The position numbers and the translations under genes are program-made. A stretch of 64,000 nt of DNA from Gnetum montanum (taxonomy: Eukaryota; Streptophyta; Gnetopsida; Gnetales; Gnetaceae): the NCBI GenBank assembly GCA_015680685.1, contig MNCI01004656.1, positions 1,752,985 to 1,816,984 on the forward strand. The letters are read 5' to 3'. Within the stretch, counting starts at the first letter, position 1. Every line of letters begins with the position of its first letter. Below, one piece after another: positions 11,859 to 21,800 of this stretch. The notes beneath the pieces are model-generated. The model saw only the letters and a list, made by a program, of their open reading frames with translations. It made no database searches and had not been told where the DNA came from.

Positions 11859-12271
11859 CTCAAAGGGAGTAATGATGATGAGGGCCTCCAGAACGCCGGC
11901 GCCGAAGCCGGAGAGGATCCGGCATGGTTACTAATAGTTCCGGAGGTGGAATCCTTGAACAGAGTCTGAGAGGCAGCATTGGAGCCCATTCTGAGCGTGT
12001 ATTTGAGCGTCAAATGCGCTGCAAAAGGCGTCAGACCCTTCCACAGGGCACGCACGCCCTCCGTCCCAGCAATGGTGCTGCCGCAGTGAACGATTCCGCG
12101 ATATTGGCCTGTTCGATCCAGTTGCAGTCGAGTTTTGATCACATCGATGGGTTGCAGACAACATGCTTCCACCATTCCCCCCAGTGACCCAGAAACTGCT
12201 TTCAGGTACGGCGGTATCGCCACCTTCTTTTTCTTCTTTTGCATGTTTTCATGGCGGTTTTGCTCCGCCAT
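11859..12271 (-). CDS. SFC1: Mitochondrial succinate/fumarate-type carrier, first exon (partial, frameshifted)
   Basis: The product would be an inner-membrane mitochondrial carrier exchanging cytosolic succinate or related dicarboxylates for fumarate. The minus-strand frame from ATG 12271 has a short charged N-terminus rich in Lys, then IPPYLKAVSGSLGGMVEAC, the carrier signature in QPIDVIKTRLQLD (PxDxxK), then GVRALWKGLTPFAAHLTLKY and TLRMGSNA. This matches the first repeat of plant SFC1 almost residue for residue. The start is chosen because the family begins shortly before this block; the frame stays open upstream to 12493, probably 5' UTR. Near 11922 the frame shifts: after ISNH the expected GR-LSGFGAGVLEAL continues one base out of phase, which fits loss of a single G. 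The exon ends in TPFE at a good donor, GTACCT. The other two carrier repeats are not in the window, so this is either exon 1 before a very long intron or a broken copy. Confidence 0.85.
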
Positions 12272-13100
12272 GGCCGATCTCCTTCGGATACGATGAGGAG
12301 CGGTGATCAGTTCAACGGGTCTGTCTTGGGTTTTCCTCGATTTTGTTCCGTGCAGAATTTCGATTGTGAGTTGGGACTCTACTAATACTTGTGCTTTATT
12401 TACTTTAGTGGGCAATTGCAGAGCTTGAAGGGTAAGAATTTCGGGACTGATTGTTGTCTCATGTTTGACGGCCTCTTTGTTTGTTGAAGGCACCTTTTAG
12501 ATGGGAGTTTGCGTCGATTTCTAAGGAAGCCATTCTTTGCCTGATTCTGGGAAATGTAACATGGGCGGCCTGTTTTCTAAATTGGGTTTTTGTTCTCACT
12601 TTTCATTCAGAAATGATATGATGATCGGCCTGCTCCACTCCATGAGGTCGCTTTCAACGAAACACAAAACGAAACTTCGGCCGCTGGTCCTACTGATGGC
12701 GTTTCAGATGTTTTTATTTTTTTCCGTCTTTCTGCTGGATGCTTAAAAGACAACGCGGTCATTCCCCATTTTTTTAACGGTTAACTGATCGTGCAGGCGA
12801 AGAATTTGTTTTCCTTCTGATTAAAATAATTGGCAATAATTTCACCCAACGTTACTGCAAAAAGCGTGAGCACAGGAACGTAAATGTGGAGATGTGCAAC
12901 ATGGTATGATTATTTTGCCATGAAGCAGGTGTAGTGCAAAACATTAATGTCAAGATGTGCAACATGGTTTGATCTTTTGACCCATTTTATTTGTTTTACG
13001 GTGTCTTTGATTTTTTCCCCCTTACCTCTCATTGCTGCCTGTCTGACCGTCACAATTGTTCAACTTTGCGGTCAATGATCTATCATGCATTTTAAGATAA
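12272..13100 (-). promoter_or_regulatory. Upstream region of the carrier gene (5' UTR and probable promoter)
   Basis: Compared with its surroundings this stretch is GC-richer and not recognisably transposon. The minus-strand frame stays open to 12493. No TATA box stands out. A plus-strand frame at 12537-12746 has no recognisable family and I do not call it. Confidence 0.4.
12881..12973. repeat. Short direct repeat upstream of the carrier gene
   Basis: 12881-12910 and 12945-12973 share AGATGTGCAACATGGT.TGAT, separated by about 34 bp. Confidence 0.8.
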
Positions 13101-13910
13101 AAAGGTTTGGCAATAAAGGTGCATGTAAACAACATTCAAGTTATATCTTCATTTTTTTATTATTCTTAATTTTTGGATCAAATTTTTTGAAGGCAGGTTA
13201 TTTTAATTTCTCTCTCTTTTTGGTTTCATATTTAGTTGATGGCAAGTTATTTTAATCTCATGTTTTTCTCTTAAGAAAGATTTTTAAGAAAAGCTATATT
13301 TCAATCTCTCTCTCTATTTGGCTCATAGTTTTTAAAGGTAGGTTATTTGAATGTGTTAGAATATATCTTCCAATTAAGATACAATGATTGGTTTCTCAAC
13401 ATAAGCAACTAGAAATTACAAAACGTTGCAATGATTTACAAAGAGTCATAACCACTTGCGATGCATAACTAAGCCCATGATCACACCTTGTAAGTATGGA
13501 GATTCAATCTTGAAACATCATGGAATAACATAAGATGTATTCATAAGCCAAGAATAAAAAAAGAAGATGGGTTGTAGGACTAAGAGATAGATGGGTCGTA
13601 AGACTAAGAGTATGACATAAAGAAGAAGAAAAAGGAATACTCATAATGTATGTTCTAGAAGGAAAAGACCCCCAACTATTCTAGATGGTATTGCAAAGAA
13701 GAACATATTAGCTCCAAGTTTGTAAGGGTTGATAAAGCCAAGTTAGTTCTAGCTTTTTTCTAAAACTAAAAGAAGGATTGGAGCATCAAGGATTGACAAT
13801 GGAAGAAAGTAAGCACGTTGAATTTGTACATGTATGAAGGAGACAACTTATTATAACTTAGCTATGGATTGCTAAAGGAGTCCAGCATAGCCTAGCTCAT
13901 GGAAGACTAA
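13101..13910. other. Flank of element D, no gene
   Basis: At 13190-13350 there are loose repeats of a GGCAGGTTATTTTAAT block with CTCTCTCT runs. The rest shows no recognisable feature. The last five bases, ACTAA (13906-13910), are the left target-site duplication of element D. Confidence 0.5.
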
Positions 13911-14810
13911 TGATGAAGCATCAAAGTGTCACTTTGATAGGCCCTTATTGACGTGGTCCCATCAGCATGGTGTTGCTTCATTGATGGGGTCATGTTGACG
14001 TAGCATTTGCTGCATTTATGAGGCCCCATCAATGCAGCTCCACAATAAAGTCTATAAATATGCACTAACCAGTTGTGTTTAGGGAATGTCTTATCATAGT
14101 CATAGTAGAGCTCTTGCAATTTGGTCATTTGAGAGTTAAAATGTTTCTTGAAGTGCCTGCAACAGGAGTTAGAAAGTGTACTAATCTTTATTCAAGCACT
14201 GATGTACGAGAGCACACACACGAGTGTGAATGATAATAAAGATAAGCCTTTTGATCAAACCTTGCAACACTTGGAATAGATTAATGATTTATTTATGCAT
14301 TTTTTGTTTTCATTAGTTAAGCAATTAATTAAGATAAACTAGACTTTAATTGATTAATTAATTACGCTAAATAAATTAAACACATAAGTATAACCACTTC
14401 AAGCATAACATACAACACTTGGTAATTCTAGTAGCACATAATGTTTGCTAACCTAATAGTGTTGTATGCATTTAGGATGTGTATGGAAAGTGGGACTTGA
14501 TGCATATGTTAGGATAGTTAGTTATTAATTAGCAATTAGATTAGTTGAATTGGTTCATCAATTGAGTTTTAAATTGTTACTAATTGTCGATGAATAAAAT
14601 ATAAAATAATAAAAATCATGTGCCCCAATTACACTTAACCATACAATTAAGCTTCACAAGTGTAGTTGGAAAGACAATGATTGTCACAATGAGATTTCAC
14701 CTCCTACAACCAGCGTACTTAGGAACTTAAGGTTTGCGAAATTCAACCAGATTGCATGTGAATGCTTGTAATTCGTATGGTTGGGCATAGGGTATACTTG
14801 CCGCTCATAA
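13911..14810 (+). repeat. 5' LTR of element D
   Basis: It starts TGATGAAGCATC and ends GCCGCTCATAA, where the 3' LTR ends GTCACTCATCA. U3 holds an interrupted palindrome (TCAAAGTG-T-CACTTTGA, 13921-13937), two TGACG motifs (13949, 13996) and a TATAAATA box at 14053-14060. The two D LTRs differ clearly, so the insertion is old. Confidence 0.92.
14053..14060 (+). promoter_or_regulatory. TATA box of the D LTR promoter
   Basis: TATAAATA, preceded by two TGACG-type motifs (TGACGTGG at 13949-13956 and TGACGTAG at 13996-14003) of the kind bound by plant bZIP factors. The same box recurs in the 3' LTR at 27242-27249. Confidence 0.65.
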
Positions 14811-14811
14811 T

Positions 14812-14830
14812 TGACATCATTGCTAGGGAC
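14812..14830 (+). other. Primer-binding site of element D, tRNA-Asp type
   Basis: TGACATCATTGCTAGGGAC aligns with TGGCGCCGTTGCCGGGGAC, the complement of the plant tRNA-Asp 3' end. The differences are mostly C-to-T or G-to-A. It begins one base after the LTR. Confidence 0.8.
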
Positions 14831-14972
14831 CTTTAGCTTGTTACATGCGCTATCTAGGACTTAGTGAAAAATATTTAACATCGTTGGAATGAACCCTAAG
14901 GTCATATCATACATCAAAATAACTACAACAATTATAAGAAAGCACACTGCATTTCTTCTCTTCTAATACAAG

Positions 14973-16900
14973 ATGTCTTCTTCTCACAAGAGTGATTTTC
15001 TACCCAAGTCTGATGGAGTAAATTAATAAGTGCCCCAACAATACAAAGTGGTATATGCTCATCTTGATGAGTATGTACCCAATTTCACCTTCCTCCTACA
15101 CCAAGATGAACTACTATGGTGGCAAGACATAGAGGGAAACATTGTGTTGCCACCAAATCAATCAATTGCTACAATGCTCCACCAAAATATTATGTAGTTG
15201 GGCATCCAAGTTCTTCATGCTAAATATGTTGTGTGGAATAGTGACACCAAAGATTATCATCCCACTGATGCATAACGTCTAAGGAATTGATAGCTAGAGA
15301 AGCATTACAAGTCTACAAAGGGGAAGTGGTCCAATGATTCCCCATTCTTGATGCACCAAAAAGATGGTGGAGAACCCTTATCTAGTGGTTTTCCATATAG
15401 AGAAACTTCTCTCTTTGACTTCGATGAGGGAGGTCAAAACTAGAACTTGTAGTTCATGATACATAATCTTGATTCTAGCAAGAACAAATATGATAACAAA
15501 GGGGGAATTCAAAGAGAAGAGTCATGGTAGGGATGTGGGTAAGCAACATGATCATGATCATGGCCACAAGCATCAAAGAGGATATGATAGGCACTGTGAT
15601 GGTGCTAGTCCTCCTTTCTCTTCACCTTTGTTATCATCTTCTTCCTCTTCTACCCCTAAATGCAACCATAGAGGACATGATCATGATGGAGGTGATTGAC
15701 AAGACTGAGATGATCATAGGGATTTTCGGGCAAGTGAAGATGTTTGGCACAAGCATTTAAGAGAGGCCCATTTCCATGAATGAAGGGGTAGTAGAGGGCA
15801 TCATAGGCACTAGGATCATGGCTACGATGAGCCTTTGCTCACTACTTGAGGCATGCTAAACATTGTAGAGGCAATGAAAATTCTAACAAGGGATATAAAG
15901 GATAGTCAGATCAAGAGGCTAGACATGAGTAATATATCCAAGTTTGAAGGGGGATATAACCTATATCTATAGAACCATTTTCAAGCTTTTAATAATGCCT
16001 GTTCCTTGCAAGTATAGAAAATGACTGACAAAAGCTTAAGTTATTTCCTAGGATACTTATCAAAGAAGAAGAAAGCTGGTATTAGTTCTTGGAGCCAGAA
16101 TCAATTCGTAGGTGGAGTACAATGCTTGAACTATTCAACAACAAGTATCAAATGTACTCCTAAGTGTCCAATTTGAGAAGGTAGATTCAGGGTTGGAAGA
16201 AAGGAATACGTGAGTTCCTGGATCCCATCACAAGTAGATATTATTCCTTATTACATTGATGCCTTAGCCATGGTGACTCTTAGTAGGAACAACTTTGCCA
16301 CATCATAGATGGGCTTCTCTTTGAAATGAGGAAAACTCTTGGGATATATGCCTAAGAAAGACTATTTGAATTAAGAGCCCATCAGATCCAAAGGTTGATG
16401 GAGCAAGTAGCAAAAGAAGAAGGAGAGTTGAGGAAATGCAAAATTGTAGAAGAATACAATTGAGATCCTTCCATTTCTAAGAGGGAGGTTTTATTTTGTG
16501 ATAGTGAGGAAGAATCATCACTTGATGAGGTGGTGAATTGGAGAACCTTATCAATTCAAATATTTACCTCTGAAATCTTAGCTAAGGTAGATCAGTTGTT
16601 GGACTATATGGATAGTAGATTTTAAGCTATCCTGAAGATTACTAAAGAGTCCAAAGAACAAAGTAGTGATCATGACCATAGGAGGTGAAAGGAAGTTGAA
16701 TTTTTTAATCAAAGAGGTAAGGGCAAGATTGCTATAGTAGTAAAAGTTGTAGAAACTAAATCAGATGATGATGATGGGTGTGACATCTACCAATATGAAC
16801 ATCCTAAATGTTGCCCCATCGTGTCATACTTATAGGAGTATGGGATGTATGTTCTAAATCCATGACTAGTAAAAAGAGAAACACCTAGAATATTTTCTTA
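14973..16900 (+). pseudogene. gag of element D
   Basis: This would encode the capsid and nucleocapsid of the virus-like particle. The start MSSSHKSDF recurs as MSSS in elements B and C. A His/Arg-rich segment with a serine run (about 15510-15700) precedes the capsid core (about 15930-16330), whose frames are broken. It is better preserved in element B. A coiled, charged region follows with DPSISKREVLFCD (about 16455) and EEESSLDEVV. Then comes an acidic block with the motif CDIYQYEHPK near 16780, where other elements would have a CCHC zinc knuckle. The tail to about 17400 is Ser/Thr/Pro-rich. Multiple stops and frameshifts. Confidence 0.8.
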
Positions 16901-17429
16901 TCTTCAAGTCAGTCCTAGGTAGTTCCATCAGCAACAAAAATATTATCCAATTGAAACTCCATCGCAACTTTACGAGTAGTATCAATAATGGAAACACCCA
17001 CAATCATGGACATTGTCACTGCCAAGGTAGCAGTACCCTTATAGACATTTCTCCTTTCCAACATAACTAGTACCATCCTGAATACTATACAACTCATTCT
17101 TCACATTCTAGGAGGGATGCCACATTCCATCCTTATCCTTCTCTTTTTCCTACAGTTGTTCCTCCATCTTCAACATAGCTATTACCTACTCCATCTATGT
17201 AGGATGAACTTCCAAGCTAGTCGCAACAACATAATGCTACTAAGGCCATTAATCTACAACCAATTCATCAACTAACTAGTTCGAAACCTCATGCTCATAA
17301 AAGACCATTTTTTGAACCAACAGTTCTACCAAGCTCTCATAGACTCAGGTGGTTGGTCATCCTACTCCTACCTCATCCTCTACAAACCATTCCATAAAAA
17401 ACCCTCCAAAGAAAATGCCACCTAAATTC

Positions 17430-17888
17430 CATACTATTATGCTCACTCATGTCATATTTGATTGGATTCGGGCTAGCAATCTTCCTAGGAAATTAGTTAA
17501 TCTTGGGAGTCCTCTTATCTATTTATAAATTGCTGGGAATGAACCATGTAAAGATTTTCTTAATTTAGGTTTTGATGTGAACTTGATTTCTCATGAGATG
17601 TATACTACCTGGAACCTGTTGCCTATTGAGAAGATCAATAACTAATTGAAATTGATAGACCAATCCATTAATATTTCATTGGGGCTAGTAGAAGACATTG
17701 TGACCACTATTTGTGGGTGGTCTTATCCTACTGATTTCCTAGTAATCAAGGTTAAGAATTGCAAAGGGGACTTCTCAATCGTTGTGGAAATGGCATGGCT
17801 AAGCACTACTAATGCAATAATGGATATCGGAGATCTTTCTTTAGAGATATCTAAGGAAAATGCATTTGGAAAGATTGAGAAGAAATGA
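17430..17888 (+). pseudogene. Aspartic protease of element D
   Basis: The protease would process gag-pol. LVNLGSPLIYL leads into the active-site region LNLGFDVNLISHEMY, the counterpart of the plant LLDLGASVNLIP motif. The catalytic Asp of DLG is Asn here (NLG), so it would be inactive. The second half is open (17646-17888): ISLGLVEDIVTTICGWSYP, DFLVIKV, then a region like the family's ILGRPFL block but altered, then IMDIGDLSLEIS. A linker to RT follows, interrupted by the solo LTR. Confidence 0.82.
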
Positions 17889-18363
17889 GTTCCATGCATT
17901 ACGTAAAGCAATATAGGGTGCAATTACATGCAGAAACTTTAGTCCATGAAACAAGCATCTATTTTTCCATGCAGGTAGTGTGCATATAAAGTAGATATTC
18001 AAAGGTCTCAATATGTAGTAGTGACAAAAGAAGAGGGTACCTAGTAGCGAATCGCTAATTTTGACAATAGCACAATGTGCATGGAACCTATTTAGAGCTT
18101 GACATGTGCTTATGTCATAGGCATGGATGAACTAAAGCAAGTTCATCACCAACTCTCTGATAATGAAAATGATAATACCAATTAGGAAGAGTTGGAGATC
18201 ACTGAGAATTTCAACCACAAGCCTTTAGAGTTGAAAACTCTACCTACTAGCCTATAATATGCATTATTAAAAAATAACAAGCCGATCATACTTAATTTCA
18301 AACTTTTTCTCTAGTAGAAGGTAAAACTATTGAAAGTGATCAATAGATCACCAACAACCTTTG

Positions 18364-18368
18364 CTTGG
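18364..18368. other. Target-site duplication of the solo LTR, left copy
   Basis: CTTGG here matches CTTGG at 19219-19223 exactly, on either side of the inserted LTR. Confidence 0.9.
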
Positions 18369-19218
18369 TGATGAGTGGCAAGGTACCCCTACACTCAACC
18401 ATACGAATACGAGAGTTTTATGCATGATCCAGTCAAACTCCATAGATGGGCTAGTTGTGGTATCTAGATAGTTACTTGTTGATCACAGTTCATTGTCTTT
18501 CCACCTAGACTAGTATTTTCTTTGTCACATATGGTTTAGTCTAGAGTGATGTGTATGATGTAGTTTCTAACCTAGTGCTACTCCTGGAGGCAATGGAAAA
18601 TAACTTTAATTAAGCTAGGAGGAAAAGGGAGAGATAATCTAAGCTAATAGGAGATAGGGGAAGAGAATCTAAACTAGCCTAAGTGCAATGAGCATCCATT
18701 CCTTAATCATCTATACACATCTTGGACCTCATGCACAACTACCACTGGGATTACCAAGTGCATGGCCTAGGTATGCTCCTAGGTTACCAAGTAATGACAC
18801 TTAAATGCTCATGATTAATTTGTACTCATTCCACGTTGAAGGAGTTCAAGGTGAAGAGATATTAACTATGAAAGCAATAAATAATAATAAAAATTAAATA
18901 ATTAAACTAAGTGAATGCTGTAATGATGAAGTAATCTAGATCTTTATTTTCAATCATGTGCATGTCCAAGTACATCACACTCAAATAAAGGATGTTGTAC
19001 AATTACAATCATCACACTGTGGGCATGCACTGGGATAAAGGGTTGAGAAAGACTAAAAATGAAAACTAACTTCTAACGAAAAACTTCCCTATTCCATCAT
19101 GTGCCTAAGGTGTATTTATAGGCCTACACAGGAGTCACAATATTGTGTATACGATATCATGAGTCAGGCCGTGATATCGCGTATGCGATATCATGACCTA
19201 ATGAATCACGATTCATGA
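18369..19218 (-). mobile_element. Solo LTR inserted in pol of element D, minus strand
   Basis: This 850-bp segment begins TGATGAGTGGCAAGG and ends GATTCATGA, and it is flanked by perfect CTTGG duplications. It aligns with the other family LTRs in reverse orientation. The host pol reading resumes after it: TFA(W) on the left and SYPKL on the right fall in the same coding context. No internal region is present, so a full element was probably reduced by recombination between its LTRs. The minus-strand TATA box is at 19113-19120, and a GATATC-rich palindromic U3 follows at 19145-19195. Confidence 0.93.
19172..19193. promoter_or_regulatory. Palindromic GATATC element in U3 of the solo LTR
   Basis: TGATATCGC and GCGATATCA are perfect inverted 9-mers around GTAT. 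The half-site recurs at 19149-19162. It lies just upstream of the TATA box on the minus strand, so it is a candidate promoter element. Confidence 0.55.
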
Positions 19219-19223
19219 CTTGG

Positions 19224-19960
19224 TCATATCCTAAACTTATTGAAATTGATCCATAGATATGCCAACACCACATTTATATTGATCCATTCATGAAGCTAAG
19301 GAGGCAACCACAATGATGATTGAACCTAAAATTAAAGTAAATCATTAAAGAGGAGATTAAAAAACTCCTTAAAGCAAGCTTCATCTACCTCATTGTAGAT
19401 AGTGAGCAGGTCAACCCACTCATGATAGTACCAAAGAAAGATGGAAAATGGTGGATTTATATCAAATTCAAGTTGTTAAACATGGCAACATTCAAAGATC
19501 TTTTTCTATTACCATTTGTTGATTAGGTGTTGAACATCATATCTAAGCATTGCTATTACATTTTTTTGGATGGTTATAGTGGCTATAACCAAATCCAAAT
19601 TGCACTAAAATATGAGGCCAAAATAACATTCATGAGTTCCTAGGGGACCTTTGGATATCTCAAGATGCCTTTTAGTTTGTGCAATGCTCTTACCACTTTC
19701 CAATGTCTAGTCTTAAGAATCTTTTAGTAGCAAATAAGTAGTGGAATGGAAGTCTTTATAGATGGATGCTACATTCAAGAAAGCCCTGGACCACCTTTGG
19801 AAAGTACTTAAAAGGTGTATGAAAACAAATCTAAGGCTCAATTGGCAAAAGAACCATCTCATTTTCTAAGATGACATTGTATTGGGGCATAGAATTTCAT
19901 AGGAAGGGATTGAGGTAGACCTTGAAAAGATAAGGATCATCCAAGGAATCACCTACCAAC
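19224..19960 (+). pseudogene. Reverse transcriptase of element D
   Basis: RT copies the element RNA into DNA. The order seen is IKEEIKKLLKASFI, then the PLMIVPKKDGKWW block (about 19415), then FLDGYSGYNQIQIA with the first catalytic Asp (about 19565), then FGYLKMPFSLCNALTTFQ (about 19650), then MEVFIDGCYI at 19745-19775. In the last block the family has F.DD, and the second Asp is Gly here, so the polymerase is dead. H-R-I-Q-type connection sequence follows. Several in-frame stops. Similar to plant Ty3/gypsy RT throughout. Confidence 0.92.
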
Positions 19961-20540
19961 TAGAAACTGTTAAAGATGTTCAGTCATTCTTTGGGCACAC
20001 TGGCTACTATCGATAATTTATAGACAATTTCTCTAAGATCAAAAAATTGTTGGTTAAGATAACGAAAAAAGATACTTCATTCATCTAGACAAAGGAATGT
20101 AAAAATGCATTATAGAGCATCAAATAGAAGCTCATAGAGACTCCAATTCTATGAGCACCTAACTAGTTTAGACCATTTCATATCATGATAGATGCATCAA
20201 ATTATGTATTGGGAGCCATATTTATACAATTGGATGATAAAAACATCCATATTACATCCACTGCATAAGTCAAAGCATTCTGGGTGCATAGTTAAATTAC
20301 ATCACAATAAATAAAGAATTAATGATGGTGGTGTATGCTCTAGATAAATTCAGGCACTATGTGCTTGGATATAAAGTGTTTGTGCACACTGACCATAGTG
20401 CCATCTACTTCCTCATGAACAAGCTAATAGTAAGTTCCCATGTCATAGTGTGGCTAGTGATCTTGCAGAAATTTGATCTTACAATCATAGATCAAAAGGG
20501 AAGTAAGAATGTGATTGCTGATCACTTTTCTTGGTTATAA
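19961..20540 (+). pseudogene. RNase H of element D
   Basis: RNase H degrades the RNA strand of the RNA-DNA hybrid. The connection region GHTGYYR (about 19995) leads to IMIDASNYVLGAIF with the first acidic residue (about 20187). An open frame (20322-20540) carries YALDKFRHYVLGYKVFV, HTDHSAIYFL and NVIADHFSWL. The usual Glu in Y.vEKFRHY is Asp here; the other acidic positions are kept. Stops occur upstream in the connection region. Confidence 0.92.
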
Positions 20541-20599
20541 TGGGATAGAAAAGAGGAGAAGAGCCTGCTTTCTGAACAATTTTTCAATGAACTCCTATT

Positions 20600-21800
20600 T
20601 TCTATTGCAATAAATGAACAAGTTCCCATGAAACCAAAATGGTGTGATAGAATTCTCACTTATCTTCTCACTCAGGAGATGTCACAAGATTTGGACTATA
20701 GGAAGAAACAATAGTTTCTTCATTAGGCTAAGCACTTCATGGAAATCAATGGATACCTTTACAAGGTGTGTGCTTATGACCTAGTTCGTTGGTGTGTCCC
20801 TAATGTGGGTCAATTGTGCATTCTCCAAGATTCTCAAGAAGGTCCTTGCAAAGAACACTATGTAGGGAGATGTATAACCATAAAAATCCTAATGGTAGGG
20901 TACTATTGGCCCACAATCGTTAGGGATGTCCACCAGTTTATTTGATCTTGTGAGCACTATCAATGAGATGGTGGGATGACCACACGAATGGAGGATCCTC
21001 AATAGTGGATTCAACCACTAGAATTCTTTGACATATGGGACATTGACTTCATGGATTCCATCACACCCATGTTAAATGGAAAGGAATATATAATTGTCAT
21101 CATTGTATAAAAAAAATGTTGTGAATAGGTTTGGGATGCCATGTGCACTAATTTGTAGTGGAACCCATTTTACAAATGTTACTTTTCAAAAATTGATGCA
21201 ATGCTTGGGGGTTGAACATAAATTAACACCCTATTATCCACAAGCTAATGGTCAAGAAGAGGTGACTAACAGGGACATCACAAAGATTCTAACAAGAACT
21301 ATTAGCAAATAGAGGAGAGATTGGAACACAAAACTCAATGATGCCCTTTGGGCCTACCACTCAACATGAAAACTCCCTATTGGCTACTCTCCTTATGATC
21401 TAGTGTATAGAAAACTCTCAGTGCTCCCAATTCAATTTCAGCTCTATACACTTTCAATAGCCTATTGGACCTTGACCTAAGCCTAGTGCAAAAAGAAAGA
21501 TTAATCAACCTGAATGTGCTACATAGAAATCGATTGGTATCCCTATCCTTAAATGGAGTGTAGAAGACATTCAACAAATGACATCATGAACTTAGAACAT
21601 AGAAAGAGAAATTTCAACTATGACATAAGGCTCTTTATTGGGACCCCATAGATGTTCCTCAAAAAAGCAAATTCCAAGAATTGTGGGAAGTGCCTTATAT
21701 AATTGATGAAACCTTTTGTTCTGGGGCCATGATCATATACAACCTTGAAAGACCAAACAAGAAGCAGTTAGTTAACTTCCAATAGATAAAGCCTATCCAT
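20600..21800 (+). pseudogene. Integrase of element D, internally deleted
   Basis: Integrase inserts the cDNA. The zinc-binding region is recognisable by GYYWPTIVRDVHQFI (about 20900), but the HHCC residues are mostly lost. The core starts with IWDIDFMDSI (first Asp, about 21045). About 30 residues are then missing near 21110, where the VDY.SKW.EA block should be. VVNRFGMPCALICSGTHF follows, with the second catalytic Asp gone. TPYYPQANGQEEVTNRDI keeps the Glu region (about 21225-21280), then DALWAYHST and GYSPYDLVY. The C-terminal tail FCSGAMIIYNLE lies near 21725. Non-functional. Confidence 0.9.

Noticed and set aside
12537-12746. Plus-strand frame with a hydrophobic C-terminus upstream of the carrier exon
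   Set aside because: Short, no recognisable family, lies in the likely divergent upstream region of the carrier gene.
15469-15760. Separate His/Asp-rich metal-binding protein
   Set aside because: By position and by comparison with the Arg/Ser-rich linker of element B it is part of the gag N-terminal region of element D.
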